The translations under genes were made by a program, and so were the position numbers. Under the pieces are notes generated by a model. The model ran no database searches and was not told the origin of the DNA. It saw only the letters and a list, made by a program, of their open reading frames with translations. Shown here piece after piece: positions 45,539 to 53,367 of a stretch of 64,000 nucleotides of DNA. The stretch covers positions 248,001-312,000 of the forward strand of contig NZ_SHKO01000002.1 in NCBI RefSeq assembly GCF_004217095.1, written 5' to 3'. The DNA is from Advenella incenata (GTDB lineage: Bacteria > Pseudomonadota > Gammaproteobacteria > Burkholderiales > Burkholderiaceae_B). Numbering within the stretch: position 1 is the first letter of the stretch; each line of letters starts with the position of its first letter.

Positions 45539-45805
45539 TTATTTTTCTAAATTAGGCAGATTAGCTATTCTCTCAAGATGCGTAACTGCTGCGGCAACGG
45601 CTATTAAGATTGCTGGCTGAAAGGCGGCTGAGGCGATCCCACCGAAGAGGCCGAGCCAAAGCATGACTCCAGATCCTGGCCCAGAGTTCAGCATTTCAAT
45701 AATTCCCATGACCACGCCCAGGGCCTGAATGATAAATATCACTATAGCGACAATGCAAAGTAGTCGAGGTGCTATTCGAATTAGTTGGATGTCAATTTGG
45801 GCCAT
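45539..45805 (-). CDS. Small two-helix membrane protein, unknown
   Basis: 88 residues from the ATG at 45805, which has AAGGAG six bases upstream; a longer frame to 45859 lacks such a site. Two hydrophobic segments are visible: LCIVAIVIFIIQALGVVMGI and, after a Gly-rich turn (NSGPGSGVMLWLGLFGG), FQPAILIAVAAAVTHL. The ends are polar. I recognise no family. It lies just right of the attC-like site and opposite in strand to the ecotin gene, as orphan cassette genes sometimes are. Confidence 0.6.
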   Translation of the reverse strand: MAQIDIQLIRIAPRLLCIVAIVIFIIQALGVVMGIIEMLNSGPGSGVMLWLGLFGGIASAAFQPAILIAVAAAVTHLERIANLPNLEK

Positions 45806-45860
45806 ACTCCACTCCTTAACTGATCTTTGAGAAAATATATTTAAGTAATCATCGAACAAA

Positions 45861-46070
45861 TCAGAATGTGTGCCTGTTCTGGTTAAAAACAGGTCTGCTG
45901 ATATGGACCACTTGCTTAAATACTACAAATAAGCAGCTGCCGCCGATAGTGTAGTTTATCAATGGTTTGACAGTAACGCTCTCCTTCCATTTATAGTACG
46001 GTTTTAAATCAGCAGCAACCATAGGATTGGAAACTCCGGTTTGCAAAGTCTCGTCGTCAAATTTAAGCAT
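45861..46070 (-). CDS. Doubtful small ORF, 69 residues
   Basis: Open frame starting MLKFDDETLQTGVSNPMVAA with one possible hydrophobic stretch (LINYTIGGSCLFVVF). There is no Shine-Dalgarno sequence and no family match I can recall. It is directly upstream of, and on the same strand as, the two-helix membrane protein. Confidence 0.2.
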   Translation of the reverse strand: MLKFDDETLQTGVSNPMVAADLKPYYKWKESVTVKPLINYTIGGSCLFVVFKQVVHISRPVFNQNRHTF

Positions 46071-46567
46071 AATATTAAAATTTAAATAGTAACTATTACG
46101 TCAAGCCCTATCATTGTCGTATCTACAGTCCAAGAAGCAGTCGATGATCGACAGGCTTTCATTCCTCATGACCAGTTCAGGGCTAAGATGTCCAACGTTT
46201 GAGTTCGTCTTCCATGATCCTATTCATCTGTGATTTTCTCCTATGATCACATGAGCTGTTTTTCTCTTAGCCATTACATAGAAGACATGGATATGAATGG
46301 TGCCCCACCTGCGGCCGGGTCCGTGTGCCCAGTTCTGATAGGTAGGTTTGCTAAGCCGCTGCGACCGTCTCACATCATCATTCATCAGCGAGTAGCCGCT
46401 AGGCGCAAGCGATTCCGGGGATTTGTGATGAGAGTAAATTTTTGCAGCTCAGTTACGGACACGATATATATTTTAGACAAACGGAGTTTCGGCAAATCGT
46501 TTGTTAGACGGTAATGCGCGGTCACTATGGGCAAATGTAAACAAATAACCCAAATTCAATATAGATA
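46071..46567. other. AT-rich stretch without a recognisable gene
   Basis: About 500 bp of mixed composition. It contains an ACAAACG...CGTTTGT inverted repeat (about 46478-46502) directly followed by GTTAGAC (46503-46509), which fits the integron core-site form GTTRRRY, but no second core site is placed to make a full attC. A 94-codon open frame at 46230 has no ribosome-binding site or family features. Confidence 0.35.
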
Positions 46568-46738
46568 TTGACAAATAGAAATCGAAAAATTAGCTATTTT
46601 TTTGAAATTACTGCATATCAGATGATATTTACATTTTTTTGTACACATAATCATTTTGATCGCGCAAGTGCGCGGTTGATTTAATATCAGCTTGATCCCG
46701 AAAAGCCTTCAATGACGGTCAGTTGTTGAAGGCTTTTT
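46568..46738 (+). ncRNA. Putative small RNA with promoter and terminator
   Basis: TTGACA (46568-46573), a 17-base spacer and TAGCTA (46591-46596) form a candidate promoter. No ORF follows. The RNA would contain a CGCGCA-AG-TGCGCG hairpin (46661-46674) and end at an intrinsic terminator: AAAAGCCTTCAA (46701-46712) with TTGAAGGCTTTT (46726-46737), 12 perfect pairs and a T tract. Predicted length about 135 nt. The terminator is strong; the promoter -10 is weak. Confidence 0.4.
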
Positions 46739-46927
46739 GCTGTCTACTCCAAAGCCCTGGGTGCTCTCTTGATGCACTGGTTGCCATTGAGCGCCGATGA
46801 CGTCGGAAGCGCTAGCGGATATTGGTGCAGCCCCCAACGCAAGCACATTCATGGACAAAATCACCTTGCACGGATATTATTGAGACCCGTTCACCCCAGA
46901 AGCGGCCACCACCACGGTTAATGATCC

Positions 46928-47809
46928 ATGGACGATATTGCGCGCACTTTCAATGAGCTACGCCCACGATTGCAGAAAATCGCCTATCGCATGCTGGGAT
47001 CGGTAGCCGAAGCAGAAGATGTCGTGCAGGATGCCTGGCTGCGCTGGCATGGCGCCGTGCAGGATCACATCGAAAATGTCGAAGCCTGGCTCGTGGCGGT
47101 GACGACACGGTTGTCGATCGATCGGCTGCGCGCAGCCAAGTCGCAGCGCGAGCATTACGCAGGCATTTGGCTGCCCGAGCCATTCATGATGGAATCGCCG
47201 CCCACACCTGAACAGATCAGCGAACGCGCGGACGACGTGTCCATGGCTTATCTGATGCTGCTCGAACGCCTGACACCTGAAGCGCGTGCGGCCTTTCTTT
47301 TGCATGAGGTTTTTGACGCGGACTATGACCAGATCGCGGAAATTCTTGGAAAAACACAGGCAGCCTGTCGACAGCTGGTGAGCAGGGCGCGTACGCAGTT
47401 ACGCAATGAGCAGCCGCGGTTTACCGTGCCGCCTGAAACGCATCATCGCCTGCTGCAAACCTTCGCACAGGTGCTCGAGCGTGGCGATTTTGCCGGAATC
47501 AACGCACTGCTGGCCGAAGATGCCGTGCTGATGGGCGACGGTGGCGGCAAAGTGACCAGTTTTCCCAAACCCATGGTTGGCGGACGGCGTATTGCACAGC
47601 TATTCATGGCCGCATCGCTACGTTACAAAACCGGGCTTCATATTCAGATGGTTGTGCTCAATGAGCAATGGGCCTTGTTGCGTTACATCCAGGGTCAGCT
47701 TGAATCGGCGTTAATGTTTGAAGTGGATGGTGAGCACATCAACCGCATTTATGTTCAGCGCAATCCTGACAAGCTCGTTCGCATTGCTACAGCAGTGACG
47801 CAACGCTGA
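46928..47809 (+). CDS. ECF41-type RNA polymerase sigma factor (SigJ-like)
   Basis: 293-residue extracytoplasmic-function sigma factor. Region 2 is LQKIAYRMLGSVAEAEDVVQ-DAWLRW, region 4 is LTPEARAAFLLHEVFDADYD-QIAEILGKTQAACRQLVSRA, and a SnoaL-like C-terminal extension follows from about residue 175. The extension has the group's two signatures, DGGGK (GDGGGKVTSF) and NPDKL (QRNPDKLVRI); in ECF41 proteins it modulates activity in place of an anti-sigma factor. The next gene is a carboxymuconolactone-decarboxylase-family protein, the usual ECF41 partner. I could not find a convincing TGTCACA/CGTC promoter near it. Confidence 0.92.
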   Translation: MDDIARTFNELRPRLQKIAYRMLGSVAEAEDVVQDAWLRWHGAVQDHIENVEAWLVAVTTRLSIDRLRAAKSQREHYAGIWLPEPFMMESPPTPEQISERADDVSMAYLMLLERLTPEARAAFLLHEVFDADYDQIAEILGKTQAACRQLVSRARTQLRNEQPRFTVPPETHHRLLQTFAQVLERGDFAGINALLAEDAVLMGDGGGKVTSFPKPMVGGRRIAQLFMAASLRYKTGLHIQMVVLNEQWALLRYIQGQLESALMFEVDGEHINRIYVQRNPDKLVRIATAVTQR

Positions 47810-47991
47810 TTCGCGCCTGCGGTCCCAGCGCAGCCATCACCCTGGGTGTTTGGTGCCTGCCGGACAACACGGTGATCCCTTCTGCCTACCTACCGCCTCG
47901 CCCGCTTGTTGCCTACGATGATGGAATGCGGCCTCCTGCCGTATTCAGCGCCCGATTATCCGCGGCGCTGCCTTCATCCTTTGGAGCAATC

Positions 47992-48471
47992 ATGACACAG
48001 CGCATCAACTATATTCAGCAATCGCCTGAACTGTTCAAGACATTCATGGCATTTAGCACCGCCTTGGCAAGCAGTGCCATAGAAACCTCGATTCGCGACC
48101 TTGTTTCGATTCGTGCTTCCCAGCTCAATGGTTGCGGATTTTGCCTTGATATGCATGTCAAAGAGGCGCGCATCCATGGTGAACGGGAACTGCGTATTTA
48201 TCACTTGGCAACGTGGCGCGAGTCAACGCTTTTTGCGCCGCGCGAGCGGGCAGCGCTCGCCTGGACCGAAGTGCTGACCAGGTTGCCCGAGCATGGCGTC
48301 GCGGACGATATATACGAGCGGGTGCGGGAACACCTGAGTGAAAAAGAACTGTCTGACCTGACTTTCGATGTGATGGCCATCAATGCATGGAATCGCGCCA
48401 ATGTCGCGTTCAAGACGGTCCCCGGCTCTGCCGACAAGGCGTTTGGCCTGGACAAGGCCAATCTCTCCTGA
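47992..48471 (+). CDS. Carboxymuconolactone decarboxylase/AhpD-like protein
   Basis: 159-residue alpha-helical protein of the CMD family. The CxxC plus His of AhpD-type peroxidases is visible in LNGCGFCLDMHVKEARIHGE, followed by REREAL-like PRERAALAWTEVLTRLPEHG. The ATG at 47992 has GGAG upstream; the longer frame from 47872 is not conserved-looking. Neighbouring an ECF41 sigma factor, it is the likely regulatory target. A thiol-dependent peroxide or electrophile-reducing role is inferred from the motif; decarboxylase activity is not implied. Confidence 0.9.
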   Translation: MTQRINYIQQSPELFKTFMAFSTALASSAIETSIRDLVSIRASQLNGCGFCLDMHVKEARIHGERELRIYHLATWRESTLFAPRERAALAWTEVLTRLPEHGVADDIYERVREHLSEKELSDLTFDVMAINAWNRANVAFKTVPGSADKAFGLDKANLS

Positions 48472-48540
48472 GCCGGCCCCTTTTCATTCACCCGATCGGC
48501 ATTAGGGTTGTATGCCCGGGCCGTTTTTTGGAACGCTTAT

Positions 48541-48948
48541 ATGCTTAATCTGAAACATGTCGCACTTACTCTGGTCATGATCCCGCTGACCTATACGGGC
48601 AGTGCCCAGGCAGCGCCACCCGCAGCGGTGGTCAACAAGGTCATGACCCAACCTCTGGCCGATTATCCCGGCAAGGAAATGCTGATGATTACGGTTGACT
48701 ACCCGCCGGGCGCGGTAGATCCGGTGCATCGGCATAACGCTCACAGCTTTGTCTATGTGCAAGAGGGCACTATTGTCATGCAGATCAAGGGAGGCAAGGC
48801 AGTGACGCTGGGTCCGGGCCAAAGCTTTTATGAAGGACCAAACGACATCCATACCGTCGGGCGCAATGCGAGCCAGACCGAGCCGGCAAAATTCGTCGTG
48901 CTGTTATTGAAGGACCAGAACGTTCCATTCTTTATCCCGGCGCATTAG
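48541..48948 (+). CDS. Periplasmic cupin-domain protein
   Basis: 135 residues with a signal peptide (ATG at 48541; LTLVMIPLTYTGSAQA) and a single cupin barrel. Cupin motif 1 is PPGAVDPVHRHNAHSFVYVQEG, with metal-ligand His residues, and motif 2 is GPGQSFYEGPNDIHTVGRNA. Export to the periplasm separates it from most metabolic cupins. It is co-directional with the sigma factor and CMD genes. Function unknown. Confidence 0.85.
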   Translation: MLNLKHVALTLVMIPLTYTGSAQAAPPAAVVNKVMTQPLADYPGKEMLMITVDYPPGAVDPVHRHNAHSFVYVQEGTIVMQIKGGKAVTLGPGQSFYEGPNDIHTVGRNASQTEPAKFVVLLLKDQNVPFFIPAH

Positions 48949-48961
48949 CCAGTCTGTTGCA

Positions 48962-48997
48962 AGCAATTGTAATAATGGAGCAAAGGTGGCAATTGCT
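48962..48997. promoter_or_regulatory. Inverted repeat upstream of the LysR gene
   Basis: AGCAATTG (48962-48969) and CAATTGCT (48990-48997) are perfectly complementary, 20 bases apart, 36 bases before the LysR start at 49033. It may be an operator of that regulator. Confidence 0.3.
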
Positions 48998-49032
48998 GTC
49001 ACAAACCATGGTGCTCATACGTCTGGTTCAGT

Positions 49033-50088
49033 ATGGATACTACGACTTTTCCTTCAGTGCAGATCGAACAAGCACGCCAGATCGGCCCGGGCGCGGACGC
49101 GCTTGCGAGCAGCTTTGTCACCAGTTACGCTGGGGTAGTGGCTTTTCTGGCTGTTGCCAACGAAGGCAGTTTTTCCCGAGCGGCAGACCGGCTGGGCATC
49201 GGTCGCTCGGCTGTCAGCCGCAGTGTACAAAAGCTGGAAGCACAGCTCGATACACGCCTGTTTCAACGCACGACACGCAGCACATCGCTGACCCGCGAAG
49301 GCGAATTGTTTTATGAGAACTGCCAGCCTGGCGTGGAGCGGATCGTTCATGCGCTGCAAGAGATGCGCGAATTGCGCAATGGGCCGGCACAAGGCCATCT
49401 GCGCATCCATGCGAGTCCCGGGTTCGGACGCAAGGTAATCGCGCCACTGCTACAAAGTTTTCATGCGCAATATCCTGCTATCACACTTGAATTACTGCTC
49501 GATGTTCGCCCTGCTGACTTCACGGCCGATCGCATAGACGTTTCATTTCGCGATGGTCGGATGCAGGACAGCGACATCGTTGCACGACAACTTGTCCCGA
49601 TGCAAATGTTCGTTTGCGCTTCGCCCGCCTATGCTCAGGCTTACGGTCTGCCGCGCCATGTTGACGAGCTGGCCAGTCATCGCTGCATCAATTTTCGTAA
49701 CGCGCTGGGCCGCATCAGGGAATGGGAATTCAAGATAGATGGCCTGGCTCACCGGTGTATGCTGCCAGGCCAGCATACATTCAATGATCTTGATCTGATG
49801 CTGCAGGCAGTGCTGCAAGGGCAGGGTATCGCCCAGCTTCCCGGGTATCTGGTGTGCGATTTGTTCAGGCGGCACCAACTGCTGAACTGTCTGGCCCAGC
49901 ATGCACCCGATGACGGCGGTCACTATGTCTGTTATTTAAGCCGCAAGCAACTGCCGGCCAGAATTCGCGTATTTGTCGACCATATTGCCGAGCACACGCG
50001 TGCACTTGACCTCAATTGCATGGATGCGTTGCCAATCCCGAGCTCGTCGCGGTCCATTGTCATTGATGCGCCTGGTGCAACACCGTGA
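49033..50088 (+). CDS. LysR-family transcriptional regulator
   Basis: 351 residues. The winged HTH (about residues 33-95) reads VVAFLAVANEGSFSRAADRL-GIGRSAVSRSVQKLEAQLD, then RLFQRTTRSTSLTREGELF. The effector domain follows, with HLRIHASPGFGRKVIAPLLQ and GQGIAQLPGYLV. The 32 residues before the HTH are an unusual extension, so the real start could be further in. It is flanked by the cupin gene and the NmrA-like gene on the same strand, so it may be co-transcribed with, and control, the redox genes around it. Confidence 0.9.
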   Translation: MDTTTFPSVQIEQARQIGPGADALASSFVTSYAGVVAFLAVANEGSFSRAADRLGIGRSAVSRSVQKLEAQLDTRLFQRTTRSTSLTREGELFYENCQPGVERIVHALQEMRELRNGPAQGHLRIHASPGFGRKVIAPLLQSFHAQYPAITLELLLDVRPADFTADRIDVSFRDGRMQDSDIVARQLVPMQMFVCASPAYAQAYGLPRHVDELASHRCINFRNALGRIREWEFKIDGLAHRCMLPGQHTFNDLDLMLQAVLQGQGIAQLPGYLVCDLFRRHQLLNCLAQHAPDDGGHYVCYLSRKQLPARIRVFVDHIAEHTRALDLNCMDALPIPSSSRSIVIDAPGATP

Positions 50089-50163
50089 GGCCCTTTGCGG
50101 CGCTACCGCGATATTGCACTTCACCCTAGAATTTGCTGTATACATCAACGCCAGGAGCATTCC

Positions 50164-50922
50164 ATGAAAATCGTCGTCGTCGGCGGCACCGGCCTTATCG
50201 GTAGCAAAGTAGTAAATACGCTGCAAGCACAAGGACATCAGGTCATTGCGGCAGCACCTTCAACAGGAATCAATACCATCACGGGTGAAGGCCTGGCGCA
50301 AGCCATGCAAGATACCAATATCGTTATCGACCTTGCCAATTCCCCATCGTTTGCTGATCAGGATGTGCTCGCGTTCTTTGAAACGTCCGGACGTAATCTG
50401 CTTGCTGCCGAGCGCGCCGCAGGCGTACAGCACCACGTGGCATTATCTGTTGTGGGCACCGAGAACTTGACACAAAGCGGCTATTTTCGCGGCAAGCTGG
50501 TGCAGGAAAAACTGATACGCGAATCAGGTATCCCTTATACCATTGTGCAGTCAACACAATTTTTTGAATTCCTGCGCAGTATTGCGCAAGCTGGTGGCGA
50601 GGGCCAGACCGTGCGTATTTCCCCCGCGCTGTTCCAGCCTATCGCTTCGGATGACGTGGCTGCGGCAGTGGTGGATTATGCGCTGGGCGCGCCATGCAAT
50701 GGGAGCGTGGAAATTGCCGGTCCGGAATGCATGAAATTTTCGGACATGGTGCAACGCTACCTGCAGGCAAGCGCCGATTCGCGCACGGTGGTGGAAGATG
50801 TGCAGGCCCTGTATTTCGGCGCCCGGCTCAGCGAAAATTCGCTTATTCCAGGCACGGCCAATCCGCGCCTTGGCGTGGTAAATTTTGATACCTGGTTCGC
50901 TCAATCACAGTTGTCGACATAA
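50164..50922 (+). CDS. NmrA/atypical SDR NAD(P)-binding protein
   Basis: 252 residues from the ATG at 50164 (CAGGAG upstream). The Rossmann motif MKIVVVGGTGLIGSKVVNTL is at the N-terminus, followed by HHVALSVVGTENLTQSGYFR and GKLVQEKLIRESGIPYTIV, typical of NmrA-like/SDR-a5 proteins. Members include quinone reductases and redox sensors. ECF41 neighbourhoods often contain an oxidoreductase or epimerase of this kind. It lies 75 bp after the LysR gene. Confidence 0.87.
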   Translation: MKIVVVGGTGLIGSKVVNTLQAQGHQVIAAAPSTGINTITGEGLAQAMQDTNIVIDLANSPSFADQDVLAFFETSGRNLLAAERAAGVQHHVALSVVGTENLTQSGYFRGKLVQEKLIRESGIPYTIVQSTQFFEFLRSIAQAGGEGQTVRISPALFQPIASDDVAAAVVDYALGAPCNGSVEIAGPECMKFSDMVQRYLQASADSRTVVEDVQALYFGARLSENSLIPGTANPRLGVVNFDTWFAQSQLST

Positions 50923-50939
50923 GAAGAGCACCACATCGC

Positions 50940-51455
50940 ATGGCTGATCTGCAACCGCCGTCTTTGTCGTGGCTTGACGCCTATTATGGGCGCGAAGCCA
51001 GGACGCTGTATTCCACCTGCGTGACCGTAACGGGTGGTGATGCCGGGCACGGGCGCGCCTCGGGCATTGCCCGTTCTGATGACGGCTATCTGGACCTGGA
51101 TTTACGCCTGCCTGTCGCGCTTGGTGGGCCGGGCGGGGGAACCAATCCGGAGCAGTTATTCGCGGCTGGCTATGCCGCCTGTTTTCATGGTGCGCTGAGC
51201 CTGCTGGCCGCGCGCGCGGGCATTCCTATTGCCGGCAGTTCTGTGCAGGTCACGGTCGACTTCTGTCGCGATCCAGTCGATGGTCTGTTTATGCTGATTG
51301 CGTGCACCCATATTCGCCTGCCGGGTGTGGAGCGTACCCTTGCGCAGGAACTGGTGCGCAATACAGAACGCTTCTGCCCCTATACAAAAATGGCGCGGCA
51401 AGGCATCACCAATACTGTCGCGCTGGCTTGCCTGGACGAGACAGACAAGCGCTAG
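50940..51455 (+). CDS. Ohr/OsmC-family peroxidase
   Basis: 171 residues of the OsmC/Ohr fold, which reduces organic hydroperoxides with a Cys pair. Reactive Cys motifs are GYAACFHGALSLLA and TERFCPYTKM, and the Arg/Glu region lies in GGPGGGTNPEQLFAAG. The N-terminal 20 residues are longer than in E. coli OsmC. It is 17 bp after the NmrA-like gene, so probably in one transcript, and supports a peroxide-stress role for the locus. Confidence 0.9.
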   Translation: MADLQPPSLSWLDAYYGREARTLYSTCVTVTGGDAGHGRASGIARSDDGYLDLDLRLPVALGGPGGGTNPEQLFAAGYAACFHGALSLLAARAGIPIAGSSVQVTVDFCRDPVDGLFMLIACTHIRLPGVERTLAQELVRNTERFCPYTKMARQGITNTVALACLDETDKR

Positions 51456-51513
51456 TGCCGGAGTTCGCCTGCCCGACCAGTCCATTCACCTCTTTTTTAT
51501 TTTGAGTAAAACG

Positions 51514-52266
51514 ATGAATCTATTCGAAAACAAGGTTGTACTGATCACCGGCGGCGGCGCTGGCATCGGTCTTGCAGCCGCCGCAAAGTTTGTCGCTGGC
51601 GGTGCCCAGGTAATTATTACCGGACGCAGGCAAGCTGCCCTGGCGCAGTCTGCACAGACCGTCCCGGGCATCGATCATCTGGTGGCAGATGCCGGCAAGC
51701 CCGGCGATGCCGTGCGAACCATCGATGAGGTCATACGTCGCCATGGGCGTCTGGATGTGCTGGTCAACAATGCAGGCGCAGGCGCCATTCTGCCGCTAGC
51801 AGAAGCCGGAGCTGAGCAGATTAACGACATCTTTTCTGTCAACGTTATCGGTCCGTCTTTGCTGGTGACTGCCGCATTGCCGTACCTGAAACAGTCGGCG
51901 GGCAATATCATCAATGTGTCGAGTACCTTTGGCCACAAGGCCGCCGCGGCGTTGTCGCACTACGCCGCCAGCAAGGCAGCGCTTGAACATTTGACCCGCT
52001 GCTGGGCGCTTGAGCTGGCGCCTGATGGTATACGCGTGAACGCCGTCGCCGCAGGGCCGACGGAAACGGATTTTCTGTCCGAAAGAATGCAGCTGTCGGC
52101 CGAGCAGATAGAGAGCGTCAAAGCGGATGAGCGTGCCCGCATTCCGTTGGGCAGGCGCGGGCTACCCACAGATGTGGCCGGCTGGATTGTTGCGCTTGCT
52201 TCTGCCGAGTCCGGCTGGGTCACCGGGCAGGTGCTGGCGGTCGATGGCGGCCTGAGCGTGGCGTAA
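51514..52266 (+). CDS. SDR family oxidoreductase
   Basis: Classical SDR of 250 residues from the ATG at 51514. TGGGAGIG cofactor loop, NNAG in VLVNNAGAGAIL, catalytic Ser in NVSSTFGHKA, YAASK active site in SHYAASKAALEHL, and the C-terminal VLAVDGG. It follows the Ohr-like gene by 58 bp and closes the rightward ECF41/LysR unit. Substrate unknown. Confidence 0.9.
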   Translation: MNLFENKVVLITGGGAGIGLAAAAKFVAGGAQVIITGRRQAALAQSAQTVPGIDHLVADAGKPGDAVRTIDEVIRRHGRLDVLVNNAGAGAILPLAEAGAEQINDIFSVNVIGPSLLVTAALPYLKQSAGNIINVSSTFGHKAAAALSHYAASKAALEHLTRCWALELAPDGIRVNAVAAGPTETDFLSERMQLSAEQIESVKADERARIPLGRRGLPTDVAGWIVALASAESGWVTGQVLAVDGGLSVA

Positions 52267-52299
52267 CGCGGATCGCTTTTGCACTGCGCCTGCCTGCCG

Positions 52300-53226
52300 T
52301 CATTCACCGAACACTGTTTTGAGCTGGGCCTGCAGGTATTGCGTGAGTGTCTTAATGGCAGCCGATGCCAAGTGTGGTCTGGCCGTTGTCAGGATATAAA
52401 GTGTCGCGTCAATGCCGGCGATCCGATAGTGTGGCAATACCAACTGAAGGTTGCCGTCAGCCACATCACGTGCAACAACGTAACTGGGCAACAGCGCTAC
52501 GCCAAGATCGTTTTTGGCGGCCGTGAGCAAAAAGCGGAAGTTCTCCGACTGCAGGCCAGGGTTGAGCTTCAGCCTTGTTGAAGTCTTGCCGTTTTCCAGC
52601 ATGATCTGCTCGTGGAAACGCCGGTTCGATGAGCAAATGAATTGCAGTTGTGCTATCTGCTGCGGGTCCTGCGCTGCGGTGCTATGCGCAGCCAGATAGC
52701 CGGGGGAGGCGCAAAGGCGCCACTGCACATCGCACACTTTCTTTGCGACATAATCCTGGGGCGGTTCGGCCACGACGCGCAAGGCGATATCTACCCGGGA
52801 TTCAATCAGATCATTTACGCGATTCGAAAACATGATGTGCAGATTAAGTCGCGGATAGGCTTTCTTAAAATCAATCAAAATCGGCTGCAAGATCAGTTCC
52901 CCCAGTCCGGTTGGAACGCTCAGTCTGACTGTACCGGTCGGCTCTGCGCCCAGCAGTAACATTTGGTTGGTTGCGGCTTCCAGTTCACGCAATATGCCCA
53001 GCCCGTGCTGGTACAGCACCTCCCCCTGTTGGGTAAGTTCCAGACGTCGGGTTGACCGGCGAATCAGTTGGGTATTTAACTGCGCTTCCAGTCGCTTCAG
53101 GCTCTTGCTCACGTGTGACTTGGTAATGTGGTGGCGTTTTGCCGCCTCGCTAAGCGTGCCGGTGTCTATGATCGTCACGAACAAGCGGATCAGGTTCAGG
53201 TCCAGCTCACTGTAGTTGTCCATCAT
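52300..53226 (-). CDS. LysR-family transcriptional regulator
   Basis: 308 residues. The HTH is LNLIRLFVTIIDTGTLSEAA-KRHHITKSHVSKSLKRLEAQL, followed by IRRSTRRLELTQQGEVLYQH. The effector domain has VRLSVPTGLGELILQPILID and LGVALLPSYVV. Two adjacent ATGs (53226, 53223) follow AGGAAAAGGAG. It is divergent from the SDR at 53368, with a 141-bp intergenic region, and is the likely regulator of the SDR-ligase-transport genes to its right. Confidence 0.9.
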   Translation of the reverse strand: MMDNYSELDLNLIRLFVTIIDTGTLSEAAKRHHITKSHVSKSLKRLEAQLNTQLIRRSTRRLELTQQGEVLYQHGLGILRELEAATNQMLLLGAEPTGTVRLSVPTGLGELILQPILIDFKKAYPRLNLHIMFSNRVNDLIESRVDIALRVVAEPPQDYVAKKVCDVQWRLCASPGYLAAHSTAAQDPQQIAQLQFICSSNRRFHEQIMLENGKTSTRLKLNPGLQSENFRFLLTAAKNDLGVALLPSYVVARDVADGNLQLVLPHYRIAGIDATLYILTTARPHLASAAIKTLTQYLQAQLKTVFGE

Positions 53227-53367
53227 GCTCCTTTTCCTGGTTGGTCGAATTTCAGGCGGAAATCTCCGTGTTTTTATTGTCAACTGGCAGGAAACATATA
53301 TTAGCTATTTATCCGTATTGTTGCCAGCAGATGGCGTTGCTACACTCGTCTGCACAGGAGGCAACCC

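Noticed and set aside
45861-46070. 69-codon ORF on the minus strand as a confident gene
   Set aside because: No ribosome-binding site and no recognisable family; listed only at low confidence.
46190-46509. Second attC site formed by GTCCAAC (46190) and GTTAGAC (46503)
   Set aside because: The pair is about 320 bases apart, far beyond attC length, and the intervening sequence lacks an attC-like core.
46230-46514. 94-codon ORF in the island
   Set aside because: No ribosome-binding site, no family-like features, mixed composition; probably chance.
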